64,000 nt of DNA from Epichloe hybrida. Its lineage: Eukaryota > Ascomycota > Sordariomycetes > Hypocreales > Clavicipitaceae. The notes under the pieces are model-generated. The model saw only the letters and a list, made by a program, of their open reading frames with translations, did no database searches and was not told where the DNA came from. Where the stretch lies: positions 2,232,001 through 2,296,000 of the forward strand of contig JAFEKR010000004.1 in NCBI GenBank assembly GCA_019022495.1, given 5' to 3'. Shown here piece by piece: positions 10,601 through 22,055 of this stretch (position 1 is the stretch's first letter; every line of letters starts with the position of its first letter). The position numbers and the translations under genes are program-made.

Positions 10601-12896
10601 GCTCACAAGTGTGAACTATTTGACGAATGGCTTGATACAAAAAATCCGCAGCACAAGCACGGCGCTGCCTTCACTGCCGAAATGCAGGATGAGATGGAGG
10701 AGTTCTATCTGGACCGCTACTGTATGTGGTTTTCCAGGGGACTTTTTGGTTTGGCAGCATCTCAGATTCCCATGGTCAACATGTATGATGACCATGACAT
10801 TTTCGACGGATACGGATCATACCCCGATCATTATATGAAGTCACCCGTTTTTACCGGTCTGGGGGCTGTTGCGTTCAAATATTACATGCTGTTCCAACAA
10901 CAGGCCATTCTCACCGAGACGGAGAACATGGAGCCCAGCTGGATTCTAGGTGTGGAGCCAGGGCCCTACATAAAGGAGCTCAGTCGGAGCGTCTATGTCT
11001 CCATGGGCGGGAAAGTTGCGTTGCTTGCTGTAGACTGTCGGACGGAAAGGACTGAACATGAGGTTGTCAATGACAAGACGTGGGAGAAGATCATGAACAG
11101 GCTGTATGCCGAAGTGCGCCGTGGTCAAGTGGAGCATCTCCTGGTTCTTTTTGGTGTTCCTATCGCCTACCCCCGGCTGGTATGGCTCGAAAGCATGTAA
11201 GTCAAGCCGCTCTTTGCCACTGCAAGCAGCCGTTCCGCGTAAACATCCTACTGATTCATCCACAGCCTGACTTCAAGATTCATGGGTCCAGTCAAGGCAC
11301 TGGGGCGTACTGGCATGCTTGGCAAAGCTCTTAACAACATCGACGGCGGCGTAGAGGTCTTGGATGACTTGAATGATCATTGGACTGCCAAAAATCACAA
11401 ACAGGAGAGAAGTATCGTCATTGAAGACTTGCAAGACTTGGCTATTGACAAGTCCTTGCGTGTCACGATGCTAAGGTTAGTCTTTGATCAATTCGTGTTA
11501 CCCACAGTCCAAAGTCAGTTGTTGACAAGTCTCTAATAGTGGCGACGTACATTTGGCGGCTATTGGCCAGTTCTACTCAAACCCGAAACTCGGGGTTGCA
11601 AAGCACAAGGACCCAAGGTACATGGTCAACGTGATTTCATCGGCGATAGCCAACACACCGCCATCCAACATGTTGGCAGACGTGCTCAACAAACGAAACA
11701 AGGTGCATCATTTCGATGACAAGACCGATGAGAGCATGGTCCCTTTATTCCCGCACGGTGTAGATGGCAAAGCGAGAAACAACAAGCACCTGTTGCCACA
11801 CAGAAACTGGTGCTCTATTCGGTCATGGAGTCCAGGGATGACGCCTCCGCCGACACCACCTTTGTCGGCTTACGATAGGAGCCCTAGCCCACCGTTAGTG
11901 ATGAATGGCAACTCTGGTCGTGGTGGCGGTCTCTTCCGACGACTCTCACTGGGAGGAGGAGGAGGAGGAGGAGGAGGAGGAGGAGGAGGGGGTGGTGGTG
12001 GCGGCGCAGGTGGGCGCTCAACGTCGAGTCGCTTTGATGGATCACGCACTTCTGTTCGAGGCAGTAAGCCCCCCGTTTCCGGGGGTGTAGGGGGCTTGTT
12101 CCGCAGCCTCTCCCGCCGAAACTCTTCTGACGCCCCTCTGCCGACAAGGCTTACCCGCACCCTTTCCCTTGGCAGCGGCGAAGGCAAGAAGAAGGGCCTT
12201 TTCAATTTCGGACGGCGTGAAGCCAATGCCAGACCTGACGATGGAGGGATCAATGGGCGATGGGGTGAAGACAGCGAAGAAGGTGACTACTTTACTGCAA
12301 GCCACCAGTCATATAGTACAGGACCCTCTGGACTGCGAGGCGGTGGCACGTACGAGTACAACGAGTTTTCGGAGGACGACGAGTCTCACTTCACTGCTAG
12401 ATCCCCAAATAGGGCTCAAACGTTGGGAAATCAGCCAGCAAGGGTTGATGGAAACGACGCAGAGAGGGATCCCATGGTGCGTCCTCGTCCGTTCCATCGA
12501 ACGCCAACAGGGCTGTCGGTGAAACAGATGCGCAAAGCCGAGCAGTTCCAGGTCGATGTAGAAGGGGGTCTCGACATCTGTCTCAATGTGGAAGTCAACG
12601 CCAAGGATCCAACAGGTATCACAGTTCCATATCGATTATTGGTCCCACGACTGCATTATGAGTACAACCCAGCCGATGATGAGCTGCAGCATCCAGCACA
12701 GTCCAAATCACAGCAACCGAGTGGATTCAAGAGATTCTTGAGCTTCCGCAAAAAAACCGAGATAGCCAAGCCACAGTCGCGGCAACAAGCGGAGGATGAT
12801 GAAGAAACGGACCATGACAATGACAATGACGAGGATTATCCCAGTGATGGCAGCTCGGATATAGTGCCACGACGCGGAACTAGAGCAGCAGGCTGA
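7692..12896 (+). CDS. Large PhoD-like metallophosphatase-domain protein
   Basis: Four exons (7692-9711, 9774-11196, 11266-11475, 11540-12896) join cleanly into 1669 residues; introns are 62, 69 and 64 nt. Residues 1 to ~670 are low-complexity and disordered, rich in Pro, Gln, Arg and Ser, with a charged helical stretch (KEEKRARVQAAEQRARERAARR). The PhoD-like phosphatase domain follows, with metal-binding motifs GGGDQMYND near residue 940, YDDHDIFDGYGSYP near 1011, and SGDVHLAAIGQF rebuilt across the last intron. The C-terminal ~400 residues are again disordered, including a run of about 20 glycines coded by GGA/GGT repeats and a second domain-like segment (VDVEGGLDICLNVEVN). The start is the first ATG in the frame that has no upstream support before it. 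The substrate is unknown; family members are described as alkaline phosphatase/phosphodiesterase-like. Confidence 0.88.
11953..12010 (+). repeat. GGA/GGT trinucleotide repeat inside the PhoD-like gene
   Basis: An in-frame run of GGA and then GGT codons makes a polyglycine tract at about residues 1350-1375 of the host protein. It is likely length-variable between strains. Confidence 0.85.
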
Positions 12897-13509
12897 TGGT
12901 GGGCCAAGCTCGATGGAATTCCATGTAAATGCAAGTCGCAATCATGGCCTGGGAACATATCCGAGGCACATGTGTACATTTTGAGAAGGTGCATTCCGTT
13001 GAATGGTTTCGAGAGGCGAGAGCATGATTCAACAACATTGGCAGCTAGTATAGTATGCATAAGCATCCAACGGCGTTTGGGAAGGGAACCTGTGGAAGTA
13101 GTGCTTTGGTGTATGGCTTGAATACAAATCTGTTGGCATGTTACAGATGATGAACAAGACGCACGCCGACACGACGACGCGACGGAGCACTCGTGATGTA
13201 CATGCATGTATGACATGTAATCCGTACTTGTTGATGAAGTTGCTTTTGTTTGTTCATGTTCAAGCCCCCCGACTGGCGGCCCCCGACTGGGTGGAGCAAA
13301 ACGGAGCAAAACCGGGGCGAAGATGCCAGGCTGGCTGGAAGCGGAGAACTCTGCAGTTCCTGGACACGCTCTGGTCAACCTGGCCAACCTGGCCAACCAA
13401 CTTCCTGGCACTGTGCGCGCTTCATCTACATACACACAACACAACCCGCTTCCGAAACTCCAGCTCTTTCCTGCTACTTGCGCCTCAAGGGAACAGTGAT
13501 GGCGTCGGC
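12897..13509. other. Intergenic region upstream of the Ted1-like gene
   Basis: 613 bp between two same-strand genes. It contains the 3' UTR of the PhoD-like gene and the promoter of the next gene. A short tandem CTGGCCAACCTGGCCAACC lies near 13,378. No supported gene. Confidence 0.5.
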
Positions 13510-15627
13510 ATGTTTCGTAGCTTGACCATGCCCAAACCGCCAAAGGATGGCCGTTTGCGCACCCCGACACAAACTGTCCTCGCCTGGCTTTGCGGACCAG
13601 CCAGGCAGGCGATTGCAGCTTTCGCAGCGCGCACGGCTCATCAGATTCAGAGAAACTTGGTCCCAAGACGACTCCTGAGCTTTCCTCATTTCCTGTCCTT
13701 GTTCTGGGTGGTGATTCTGCTGTGGGGAGAGAGATGGGTGTTTGACACCAAGGTGCAAAAGTGCGACTGGGAAAATTGGGAGAAATGGGTAAGTAATGAC
13801 GCGCCGATCTTGGGGACTCTCCAAAACCCATCAATGGATGCATCAGCGCTCCGGGGAGACCTGAACAACTGACTGATGTGCTTGCAGCCCAAGCAAGCCA
13901 ATCCACATCACCTCGTTCTCGTCGCCGATCCCCAAATCATCGACCCGCACTCCTATCCTGGTCGTCCATGGCCTCTAAACTCCTTGACGGTCCTCGTCAC
14001 GGACAACTATTTGCGCAGAGGTTACCTCGCTGTACAGCGTCAACTGCAACCGGACAGCGTCTTCTTCCTGGGCGACCTGTTTGATGGGGGACGAGAGTGG
14101 AAGACAGGCAACCGAACACAGTTTGTCGACCCGAAATGGGGCGGCAGTCGAGACGAGACGGAGAAGAAATGGGTCAAGACGTGGCACAACAAATATGGCC
14201 AAGACTTCTGGCTTCGCGAGTACAAGCGTTTCAGCGACATCTTCTTCAAACCCTTCAATGAGGGTGGCGGAGTCCCCGGGCCTTACCAGCGAGGAAGGAA
14301 ACTGGTGGCAAGCTTGCCTGGAAACCATGACCTGGGATTTGGCGCTCAAGTCCAAGTCTCCGTTCGCGACAGATTCAGTGCATATTTCGGAGACACAAAC
14401 CGGGTCGATGTCGTTGGAAACCACACAATCGTGTCCGTGGATACTGTGTCTCTAAGCGCAGATACGTCCTCGTACAAGGACTCGCACGATTTGAAGCCCA
14501 TCTACGGGCCGGTTCACGAATTCTTGGACGAAGTACCAGCAGCCAAGAGGAAAGCGGCCCAGGAAGAATTGACCGTCTGGCACGGCGTGGATCGCGGCCT
14601 GAAGCCTCACCACAAGATCGAAGATGTCAACAACGCCGACCTGACAAGATCACCGAGGGATCCGGGCCCTGGAGAGGCAGATTTCCCTACGATTCTGCTG
14701 ACCCATGTGCCTCTATATAGAGCTCCCGGCACACCCTGCGGACCGCATCGCGAGCATTGGCCACCGAGCAGAGCAACCTTGAGAAAGGATGGGACAGTTG
14801 ATCCGACGGTGCGTGATGACGGCAACGCCATCAGTGTCTCGGCGGGATATCAATACCAGAACGTTCTCAGTGAAGCCGATTCCGTGAACCTGGTCAACAA
14901 GGTGGGCAACGTGGTCCACGTCTTTTCCGGCGATGACCACGACTACTGTGAGCTCGTCCACTCGCCATCCAAGGGCCACGTTCGCGAAATCACGGTGAAA
15001 AGCTTCAGCATGGCCATGGGCGTGCCGACACCGGGATTTGTCATGGTCAGTCTGTACAACCCCATTGACGCATCTGGCAGACGGATCACAGGGTCGCCCG
15101 AAACAACGCTCCAAACACATCTGTGCTTGTTACCGAATCAATTCCACACGTACATGAAGTACTTGACATTTTCCATCGCCTCTCTCGTTTTACTTTCCAT
15201 CCGCGCACTCCTCGTGCCCGTCCTGAACCTCACTCCATTCGCGCTCGAGGCAGAGACTTCCGGCCCATCATCCATGCTCCCAATCTACAAAGAAAAAGCC
15301 AAGGTAGAGCCGCCCGAGTACACACCTCTAGGATCGTCACCCGGCGCGGCATCAGGGACAAGAGGCCAGTCGAGTGCCACCAACGGCAGCAACGCGAGAT
15401 GGACCTCGAAGAAGAGTCAAAACAGCCAGCGATGGGGCCAGGGCTCCAAAAATGGCAGCGGCCCTCGCATCAATCTCAAGGACCCATTCTACAACGGCGC
15501 CACGTCTTGGAAGTCGGGCAAGGGAAGGGGGGAGCTGCACCTCTTGGGTCGGGAACTGTGGACAACAACATGGCGACTGGCGTGGATGACAGTTCTATTC
15601 TGGGCATATTTGGGAAGAGAGGGATAA
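13510..15627 (+). CDS. Ted1/Cdc1 (PGAP5)-type calcineurin-like phosphoesterase
   Basis: Integral ER membrane metallophosphoesterase that in yeast and mammals removes ethanolamine-phosphate from GPI-anchor mannose, helping ER exit of GPI proteins (family knowledge). Exons 13510-13788 and 13888-15627, phase 0, 99-nt intron, 672 residues. An N-terminal membrane segment (FPHFLSLFWVVILLW) precedes the catalytic domain, whose motifs are visible: VADPQIIDPHSYPGR, FFLGDLFDGGRE, SLPGNHDLGFG, LLTHVPLYR and VFSGDDHDYCEL. Near the C-terminus are two more hydrophobic stretches (LTFSIASLVLLSIRALLV and WMTVLFWAYLG). The SGDDHDYC form in place of GHxH is characteristic of this subfamily. The exact start is uncertain; MFRSLTM was chosen as the ATG closest upstream of the first membrane segment region. 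Confidence 0.9.
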
Positions 15628-16120
15628 GGCTGTATTGTATGTAGTAGCCTTGGCCATGGGAGCGGCGTTTTCTTGTTTCCTCATAAAGGCCATCTTAGAG
15701 CCGTGTACATGATAATTTTGTTGCTGGAAAATGTCCCGCTGGCATGCATGCACGAATGGAAAACAAGTCAAGAAATGGGGTCGAGGGTTTCCTTTTTATT
15801 TCCTTTTTCTTCTTCTTCTTCTTCTTCTTCTCCTCTAAAACGCCATTCCCTGGTCGATAAGTCACAAGGAACCTGCTCGCGACAAGTATATCGTGTATCA
15901 TGACAAGTCCCGACGAATGTCCTCGTCAAGCGCGTCCGTTTCAGAAAAATTCCCACACGCAGTAAAACACCAAACGTTGAGAACCTCATAATACGACGCG
16001 GCAAGGAAAAAGTCGTCCATGACGGAACACTTGATTCCGGATGGAAAAGACGCGGCCCGCAGCCAAAGTGATCACCTACCCGCCATTCCATCCATTCCAT
16101 GCACGGCACGGCATCGCACC
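15628..16120. other. Intergenic region between convergent genes, with a CTT microsatellite
   Basis: 493 bp between the Ted1-like stop and the Cdc26 stop. A TTC/CTT repeat of about eight units lies at 15,807-15,832. No supported gene. Confidence 0.55.
15807..15832 (+). repeat. CTT trinucleotide microsatellite
   Basis: Eight or so uninterrupted TTC/CTT units in the 3' flank of the Ted1-like gene; probably length-polymorphic. Confidence 0.85.
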
Positions 16121-16342
16121 TCATCTCCTCCTGCTCACCCCGATCCTCTCGTCCCTCGCCCGCCTGGCCGCCTCGGGACTCTCCTGCACGCCCTCCATGT
16201 GCTGCGCCCGCGCCCGGGCTTCCACCTCTGCGGCCCGCTGCTGCTGCTGGTGCGCGAGAAGAGCCTCGTTTGCGCGACGGTCTTCGTACGCGGCGATGTC
16301 TTCGGGTGTGATTTGGAGGGTTGTGGCGGGGCGGCGGAGCAT
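16121..16342 (-). CDS. cdc26: Anaphase-promoting complex subunit Cdc26
   Basis: A single-exon, 73-residue protein. It starts MLRRPATTLQITPEDIAAYE, the conserved N-terminal segment by which Cdc26 threads into the Cdc16/Apc6 TPR superhelix and stabilises it in the anaphase-promoting complex, the ubiquitin ligase that drives mitotic exit in the nucleus (family knowledge). The rest is a charged helix rich in Ala, Arg, Gln and Glu (NEALLAHQQQQRAAEVEARA) ending SRRR. Length fits the family (60-90 residues). The recognisable part lies right at the ATG, so the start is firm. It lies on the same strand as the unrecognised gene that follows at 16.8-18.5 kb. Such small genes are often missed by gene finders. 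Confidence 0.88.
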   Translation of the reverse strand: MLRRPATTLQITPEDIAAYEDRRANEALLAHQQQQRAAEVEARARAQHMEGVQESPEAARRARDERIGVSRRR

Positions 16343-16841
16343 TTTGTTAAAAAAATATGGTTTGGTGTTGGTTTTTTGGGGTTTTTTTTTCTCAATGGGA
16401 TTGCAAAGGGGTATTGGTCATATGAGGTTGTTGTGCATGTGTGGGTGATGATGGATGGGGGGAGACGCGTTGTTGTTGTTGGTGCCGTGTGCTGACTGGA
16501 TGGATGTGGGTGGGGGTGGCCGGGGTGGGCGACGTGGACTAGAGATGGCATTCTTCTTCCTATAATGAAAAAACCATCACTTTCTCTCATACCCTGTTTA
16601 GAGTTGGTGGGTGTGCCTTGCTAAGTGCATCATTGCACACACATCACGATTCGCAGGTATCGAGTGCGTGTGTGTCATTTAATCATTCAGGCTTCGTTAG
16701 CTTATTTCTTTCTACATGTACTCCGTACGTGGTATCATATCCTCCTATCCATTCAGTAATCATTCGCCCAAAATTTCCAAAAGAATACGCAGCAACTCGA
16801 ATTCGTCGCACTCAATGGGGACCAATCTCCCGCATAATCAT
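16343..16841. other. Intergenic region upstream of cdc26
   Basis: 499 bp of GT/TG-rich and C/A-rich sequence, with G-rich stretches at 16,450-16,540 and a TACTCCGTA nonamer at 16,719. It is the likely cdc26 promoter plus the 3' flank of the next gene. No supported coding region. Confidence 0.5.
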
Positions 16842-18560
16842 CTACACACGCATCGTGCTGCCCGCAAGTTTACAAGATGTTTTGAAATCGCGCAGCTTGT
16901 ATTCAATGGGTGGCTGACCACCAGATATCCACATTCGTGGCGGCCCTTGTGTTGTCAAGAAACGAATAGGCGCGGACAATGAGTTGCCAGGCGTTTCGGC
17001 CGTCGAGTAGCCAGCAGCTTGCAGTTCTGAAGCGACAGTCGATGGCATTGTTGACGCCATGCTCTGTACGCATGTTTGCCCTGACGAGGTTGCACATCTC
17101 ACAGTCAATGGATCGCCGCAGCTCTTGGATGCTACACCGTCTTGGATTAGTTGACCGTGAGATTCGAACCCAAAGGCTTGAAACCAGGAAGCCATGTCTT
17201 TGGCAATGAAATCGTCGTCTTGTTCATAAAGTGCCGTTCTCAAACCATTGTCTTCTTCATCTAGGCAAGGTGCATCTTCACTCCCGTGGTTCAAGGACCC
17301 AATTTTATCCAGTACTTGCTCATTTTCCTGACCAGGTGCGTGGACATGTTGGAGGGAAGAGCTTGCTGCAGGACACGGAGTCGCGTCGACACTGTTCTGG
17401 GAAACCCGAGATTGAAGGCTATCGTCTTTGCTCTTCGGACCGACTGTGACTGTTCCCTCATAGTTTTCAGACTCTGCTTCGGGTATGGTCGAGAGTCTTT
17501 GCGGTCGTTTGTTGCCTCTTTCGGGGTTTTTAGGGGGTGGCTCGGGATGCCCGACGCTTTGATTCCTTTGTTCCTCGAGCAGCGTGACGCCATCGCCGTC
17601 TTTCAAGCTGCCTTGCGGGACCGAGAAATCTTTATGCACAACAGCGCGGTCCATGGGCGAGGTAGCAGGATACGATAACAGGTGGTCGCCAGACAGAACC
17701 GTGCTCGCGCTCGCCTTGGACGATCTCGAGGACTCGCTCTCAGCAGAATCGATTGATTGCCGCCCTTCAAGCGTACAGTGTCCTTTTGGAGATTTCAGGC
17801 GCTCCGCGCGTATCTGTTGAATCTGTTCGGGGGTGAGCATCTCATCCGCTTCGACGCGCATAAAGCGAGTGCCCCTGAGAATCTCCGTGACGGGCAGGGT
17901 CCACTTGGAGTACTTTTTCCCTTGAAGCCCTTTCAACATTGATGGTAGTTTGTTTGGTCTCTCTTTTCGAGCCTTTTTGATTTTCATTGGCACCTTTTGC
18001 TGCTCCCCTTGCTCTTCTTTGGGGTGGGGTGGGAGTGGTTTGTCGTGGGGAGATGGGACACGTTCGAGGACAGGGAGTGGACTTGCAAGTTGCCTTTCTT
18101 GACAATACGCTGCTCGTGGCTGAATGGACTCCGGGTAGAACTCTGATGGAGCAAATATTCGAGCATGGGAGCCGTCCGCGAGCCACGACTTGATGTCTGC
18201 GTCATCTTCTGCGTCATGCTGGAAAAAATCGCGGACAGCCTGGAATGCTTCCTCTGTCTCCTCAATAAGAATATGTACTGATTCCTCCCAGCGCAGTTGA
18301 TGTGAATCGTCTGTTGTTGCAGGGCGCTCAATGTACCCCTTTGATGTCACGGCAGTCTCCGGCCGCTGGCTCTTGACGCTTGTTAGCCATGACAGTGGTC
18401 GTGACGACATCTTAATCTCATCCCCATATCCTTGCAGCTCGCCAGAAGATTTCGTTGATTTTTGACCTCGTTTATGCAAAGTTCCATTTGTTTCGGGACT
18501 AGATGTGCTCAGCCACAATGAGAGGTTGACTGCTGACAGATTCTGCATGGCGCTGACCAA
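16842..18560 (-). CDS. Unrecognised, largely disordered protein; C-terminus uncertain
   Basis: One open frame of 572 codons on the minus strand; I do not recognise a family. The more likely start is the ATG at 18,410 (MSSRPLSWLTSVKSQRPET), which has a favourable A at -3; the 50 codons before it may be leader. Visible parts: an acidic region (EESVHILIEETEEAFQAVRD, DAEDDADIKSWLADGSHARI), a basic patch (KIKKARKERPNKLPSMLKG) followed by the well-ordered looking WTLPVTEILRGTRFMRVEADEML, then Ser/Pro-rich sequence. An alternative model splices out 17,132-17,184 (53 nt, GT..TAG, CTAAT branch site) and ends at 16,903 with a different, more protein-like tail (SIDCEMCNLVRANMRTEHG, then AWQLIVRAYSF); it keeps a length divisible by three (485 codons from 18,410). 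Confidence 0.6.
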   Translation of the reverse strand: MVSAMQNLSAVNLSLWLSTSSPETNGTLHKRGQKSTKSSGELQGYGDEIKMSSRPLSWLTSVKSQRPETAVTSKGYIERPATTDDSHQLRWEESVHILIEETEEAFQAVRDFFQHDAEDDADIKSWLADGSHARIFAPSEFYPESIQPRAAYCQERQLASPLPVLERVPSPHDKPLPPHPKEEQGEQQKVPMKIKKARKERPNKLPSMLKGLQGKKYSKWTLPVTEILRGTRFMRVEADEMLTPEQIQQIRAERLKSPKGHCTLEGRQSIDSAESESSRSSKASASTVLSGDHLLSYPATSPMDRAVVHKDFSVPQGSLKDGDGVTLLEEQRNQSVGHPEPPPKNPERGNKRPQRLSTIPEAESENYEGTVTVGPKSKDDSLQSRVSQNSVDATPCPAASSSLQHVHAPGQENEQVLDKIGSLNHGSEDAPCLDEEDNGLRTALYEQDDDFIAKDMASWFQAFGFESHGQLIQDGVASKSCGDPLTVRCATSSGQTCVQSMASTMPSTVASELQAAGYSTAETPGNSLSAPIRFLTTQGPPRMWISGGQPPIEYKLRDFKTSCKLAGSTMRV

Positions 18561-21500
18561 GGCCCTCGTGCTGAGGTGTATGGTTTGAGACGTCCGAGTA
18601 CAATGTTACGGAGTTGGGTGATTGGGCTTCTCCTTGACGTTTTAGAGACAAATGGTTTCGACAACTGAAACAATGATGGAATAGAACGTGGCAGCTCGAT
18701 TGTTGTTGGTTGAGAGACGGAACAAGGAACACATCCGAAGCTGAACGTCGGGGACGGCTTATGGATTAAGAATGGTTGTCACAAAGAAGCGAACAAGACG
18801 CGCACAAGTCCTACTATTCGGAGGAATGAATCAATCAGTGCTGGAAGGTGGAAAGACAAAGTAAAAGTACCACGTCACTCACGACTCGCGAGCGTCCAGG
18901 AGCCGAATCACATTGATATTACAGGCGAACAACTGCTCGCAGTGACGAAACTGGAGTAAGGCTTGTTCAAGAAGGATTTCCTTGAGCCCGGCATATAATA
19001 GGATGCCAATATGCTGTGGAACACAGCCCTTTCAAGGATTACATGGCAGCATCCTTCTTACCGGGCGAGAGACTGATGGTCAGGGTGGTCCGGCAAACCC
19101 GCACATGTCCGGAAACAGACGAGGAGTCTGAATTGGTCACGCTCGGGATGTGCCGGAATAAAGATGCCTCGTCGATTGTCCCAAGCAAAGGCGCTTCACA
19201 ATCAGTTTGCTATTTTCGTCAAAAGGTGTGGATAGAAAGAGGATGATGGATGCAGCAGGGGCCATTCTGGCACCAGGCCACAACGAACCCCTGTTCATCA
19301 AGTTGCTGCAGCTGCTTTTAGTCCGTAGTTGGGTCATAATTTTGGCTCTCCGGCCCGTGGTGCACTTGATCATTTTCTCGCCTGGCGGTGGCTGGTGCGC
19401 TCGCGAGGCATTGCTGGCTCGTTGCTGGCCCAGACTTGCAATTGACTCGGGCTCCAAGCGATGATGATGCAGTCGCCAACCGGCCGGCGGGGAGGAAACC
19501 GCCCGGTCATGCATGAGGCAGTCGTCCCCAGCGCGCCCATTCTACCAGCCGGCTCAACTGTATGGGTGGATAATTACATGACCGAAGTGAGAGAAATGTA
19601 GTCCGTAATCCGTATGTACTTGTAAAGGAAAAAGGCAGAATGCAGAAGCGAGCAGATCCGGCGTGCCATTGGTCTGGTGAAACAGTCCGTGTGCCAGTGG
19701 CTGGTGGTACAAGTCCGATGGATTGATATAGATTGGAACCCAAGATGGCATGGCATTCGAGAATCTGGGTGGAACCTGGTCGGCCAAAGCTGGAATTCGG
19801 TTGCCCATTGTGTCATTCCGGCTAAAGAATATGTCTATGGCTTCAACTGCTGCCAGCCAGCGTGGGCCAGGTGGGTGATTTCGGATATCGGCACTCAGCC
19901 CTGCCTGCCTCTGGTCACATCGACTCCCACGGACGCACAGAAGCTGGAGGCGAAGGGCATGAGGCCATGAAACAACAAAACCTGCAGCCTGATGCAAGAC
20001 TAGTAGAAGTCATGGCAGGATGCGTGGGCGGAGGATGCCGCAGAGACGTCGTGAGTAATAAAATAGTAATAAGTGGTGGGAAAGCAGCAATACGTAGTCC
20101 GTACGGATTATTCCGTAATCCGTATTACTCCGTAATAAGGATTTTCAAATGTAATACGGAAGGTGCGAGGTGCCCCTGCTGGTGTTTCTACTGTAAGTAT
20201 CACATGTGTGCACTGTGCAGCCTCGCAACGTTGCCATCGTCTGTTCCACACCTCGTCCGTCGAGCGGCGCGACAACACGCGTCGTGACCACCGCACTGGA
20301 CACTCCCAACTTTGAAAGCCACGTTGTTGCAAGTTGTGTTCGAGACAAAGACAGGACGACAAGTTTTGCCCCAATTCTCAATTCAGTGTTCGGCAACTCC
20401 CATTCATTGCCATGCATGCCCGTGTGCCATCGTACTTTTCACGATCCAACCCAAGCATCACTACTGAACAGCGTCATGACCTCTCCCAGTCTTGTTCATG
20501 AGTCGTTTTTCTTTGCTTGCATCTGATCACCATGCTCACTCGGCTATCATAGTTTTTATCAACTCCAATACCCGACGAATCGCCATGCAAACACCCGTCG
20601 GGCGCCGGGCACAGACCTCTTTGTGTCCATTTGCCAGGCCAGCTAACAATGATTCCATCCCGTCCCAACACTGCCGGCAGGCTTTGCCTTCATTCTTGTA
20701 ATTTGGTGCGATCGAGTTTCGCCATGTGGCACCACGTTGCTCTCGAGGTGTACATTCCATCCGCATCAACACGGCCGAGCTGCCAGACTTGTTGATCTCC
20801 GTGTCTTGTCTCTCACCGCAGTTGCCTCGAGGATCGTACTTCCCGTTAAGTGGTCAGCATTGACTCGGACAGTGATAAGCATTACCATGAACGTGAATTG
20901 GCAACAAGCCCGTGCTCCAAATCCCCAGGCAAGCGTCGGGTGTCCCAAAACCAACTTCCAGTCCGTTCTCAAGCGAATTCAAGGGTCTTGCTCCATGAAC
21001 GCAAAAATCAATCTTGTGACTTTGCCGTTGCGACTTTGTCGTTGTTCTCCTCAGTATCATAGAACATTGTTTGCCTCGCGCATTCTCCGTGGTGTCCCTG
21101 TTCTCAAGAATGACGAAGCAGCGTGTGTGGGAAAGCGCACCGGTCGTCCATGGAGTAAGTTTTGGCAATCCTCCTCGACTTCGTCGTCGTCGTCGTCGTA
21201 GAAATCGCCGCCTGCGTGTCTCACACTGCAACATGAAATGAAGCAGCTTCCAACAAATGTAAAGAGTTTCCCGGGGAAAGAGAAGAGCCTGGTCAAGGAG
21301 CTTCCCCGTATTTTCTTCTCGCCCTCATCCTCAAGTCTGATGCACTTGGAAAGGGGCATACTGGTGGTCGGCGGCGGCGGTGGTGCAGATAACTTGTGAT
21401 TTGCTGGTTTCAAATGATGGCAGTTGACACGCGCAAAATCAGGCTTCAAGCAGTAGTAAGCAGCCTCATACGATTCCACTTGTGAAAGGAAATTCAAATC

Positions 21501-22055
21501 CCGAGTTCTTGCTCGAGCAAATGCAAACAGCGCCGATGGCCTGACATTAAGTATGGCTTCTTGCAACCAAATACATGTACGTTGTCGTCCTCCCTCGCAG
21601 CCTCCCTTCAACAAGCCCACGCGACATATGCTCCCCCTCATTCCACAGTCAGACAGGTCTCACTCAGCTGTTCACCTCGTGGCTCGGCTTCCTCTCTACA
21701 TTCAGCAGCTGGAGGAATTGCTGTGCACTGGCTAATGCGTGACTCGTACTATGCTATGTCCAGCCTCTGCGGCAAACCTGCCATTTCTATCAATGCTGAT
21801 GAAAATGCCACGGCTCAACTGCCCCCCCCCATGTGATTACGAGTTCAGCACGAGTGCTTTACTACGGGCGACAATACCCGAGATGAGAACAATTTTGAAC
21901 TAGACTGCTGATTTCACATGGTGCATGCATTTTCCGGACATGTTTTCTCTTTTCAGCGCGTGTATCCTCCCTTGAACGTCGGCCATTTTACATCAAAGCT
22001 TCCGCCCCTTCCCGCCCTGCATGTCACTATCGAGACAGAGGGAGGGCCTACCATG
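18561..22055. other. Long gene-poor intergenic region
   Basis: About 3.5 kb of normal composition with only short, unsupported reading frames on both strands. It includes clusters of TACTCCGTA/TAGTCCGTA-type short motifs (19,600-19,620; 20,090-20,150) and a CGT microsatellite (about 21,180-21,200). It could hold an unrecognised non-coding RNA or long promoter sequence; nothing can be assigned. Confidence 0.5.
20088..20155. repeat. Cluster of inverted/direct CCGTA motifs
   Basis: Within about 65 bp the motif CCGTA or its complement TACGG recurs six or more times (TAGTCCGTACGG, TTCCGTAATCCGTATTA, TACTCCGTAATA, AATACGGAA), giving several potential hairpins. The same nonamer occurs upstream of other genes in the window. 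Confidence 0.55.

Noticed and set aside
20737..21201. A 154-codon plus-strand frame ending in polyserine
   Set aside because: Its open tail is produced by the same CGT/TCG microsatellite; nothing else supports coding.
21057..21641. A 194-codon minus-strand frame in the long intergenic region
   Set aside because: No recognisable motif; includes a run of Asp from a CGT microsatellite and reads like random sequence. No splice-supported extension was found.
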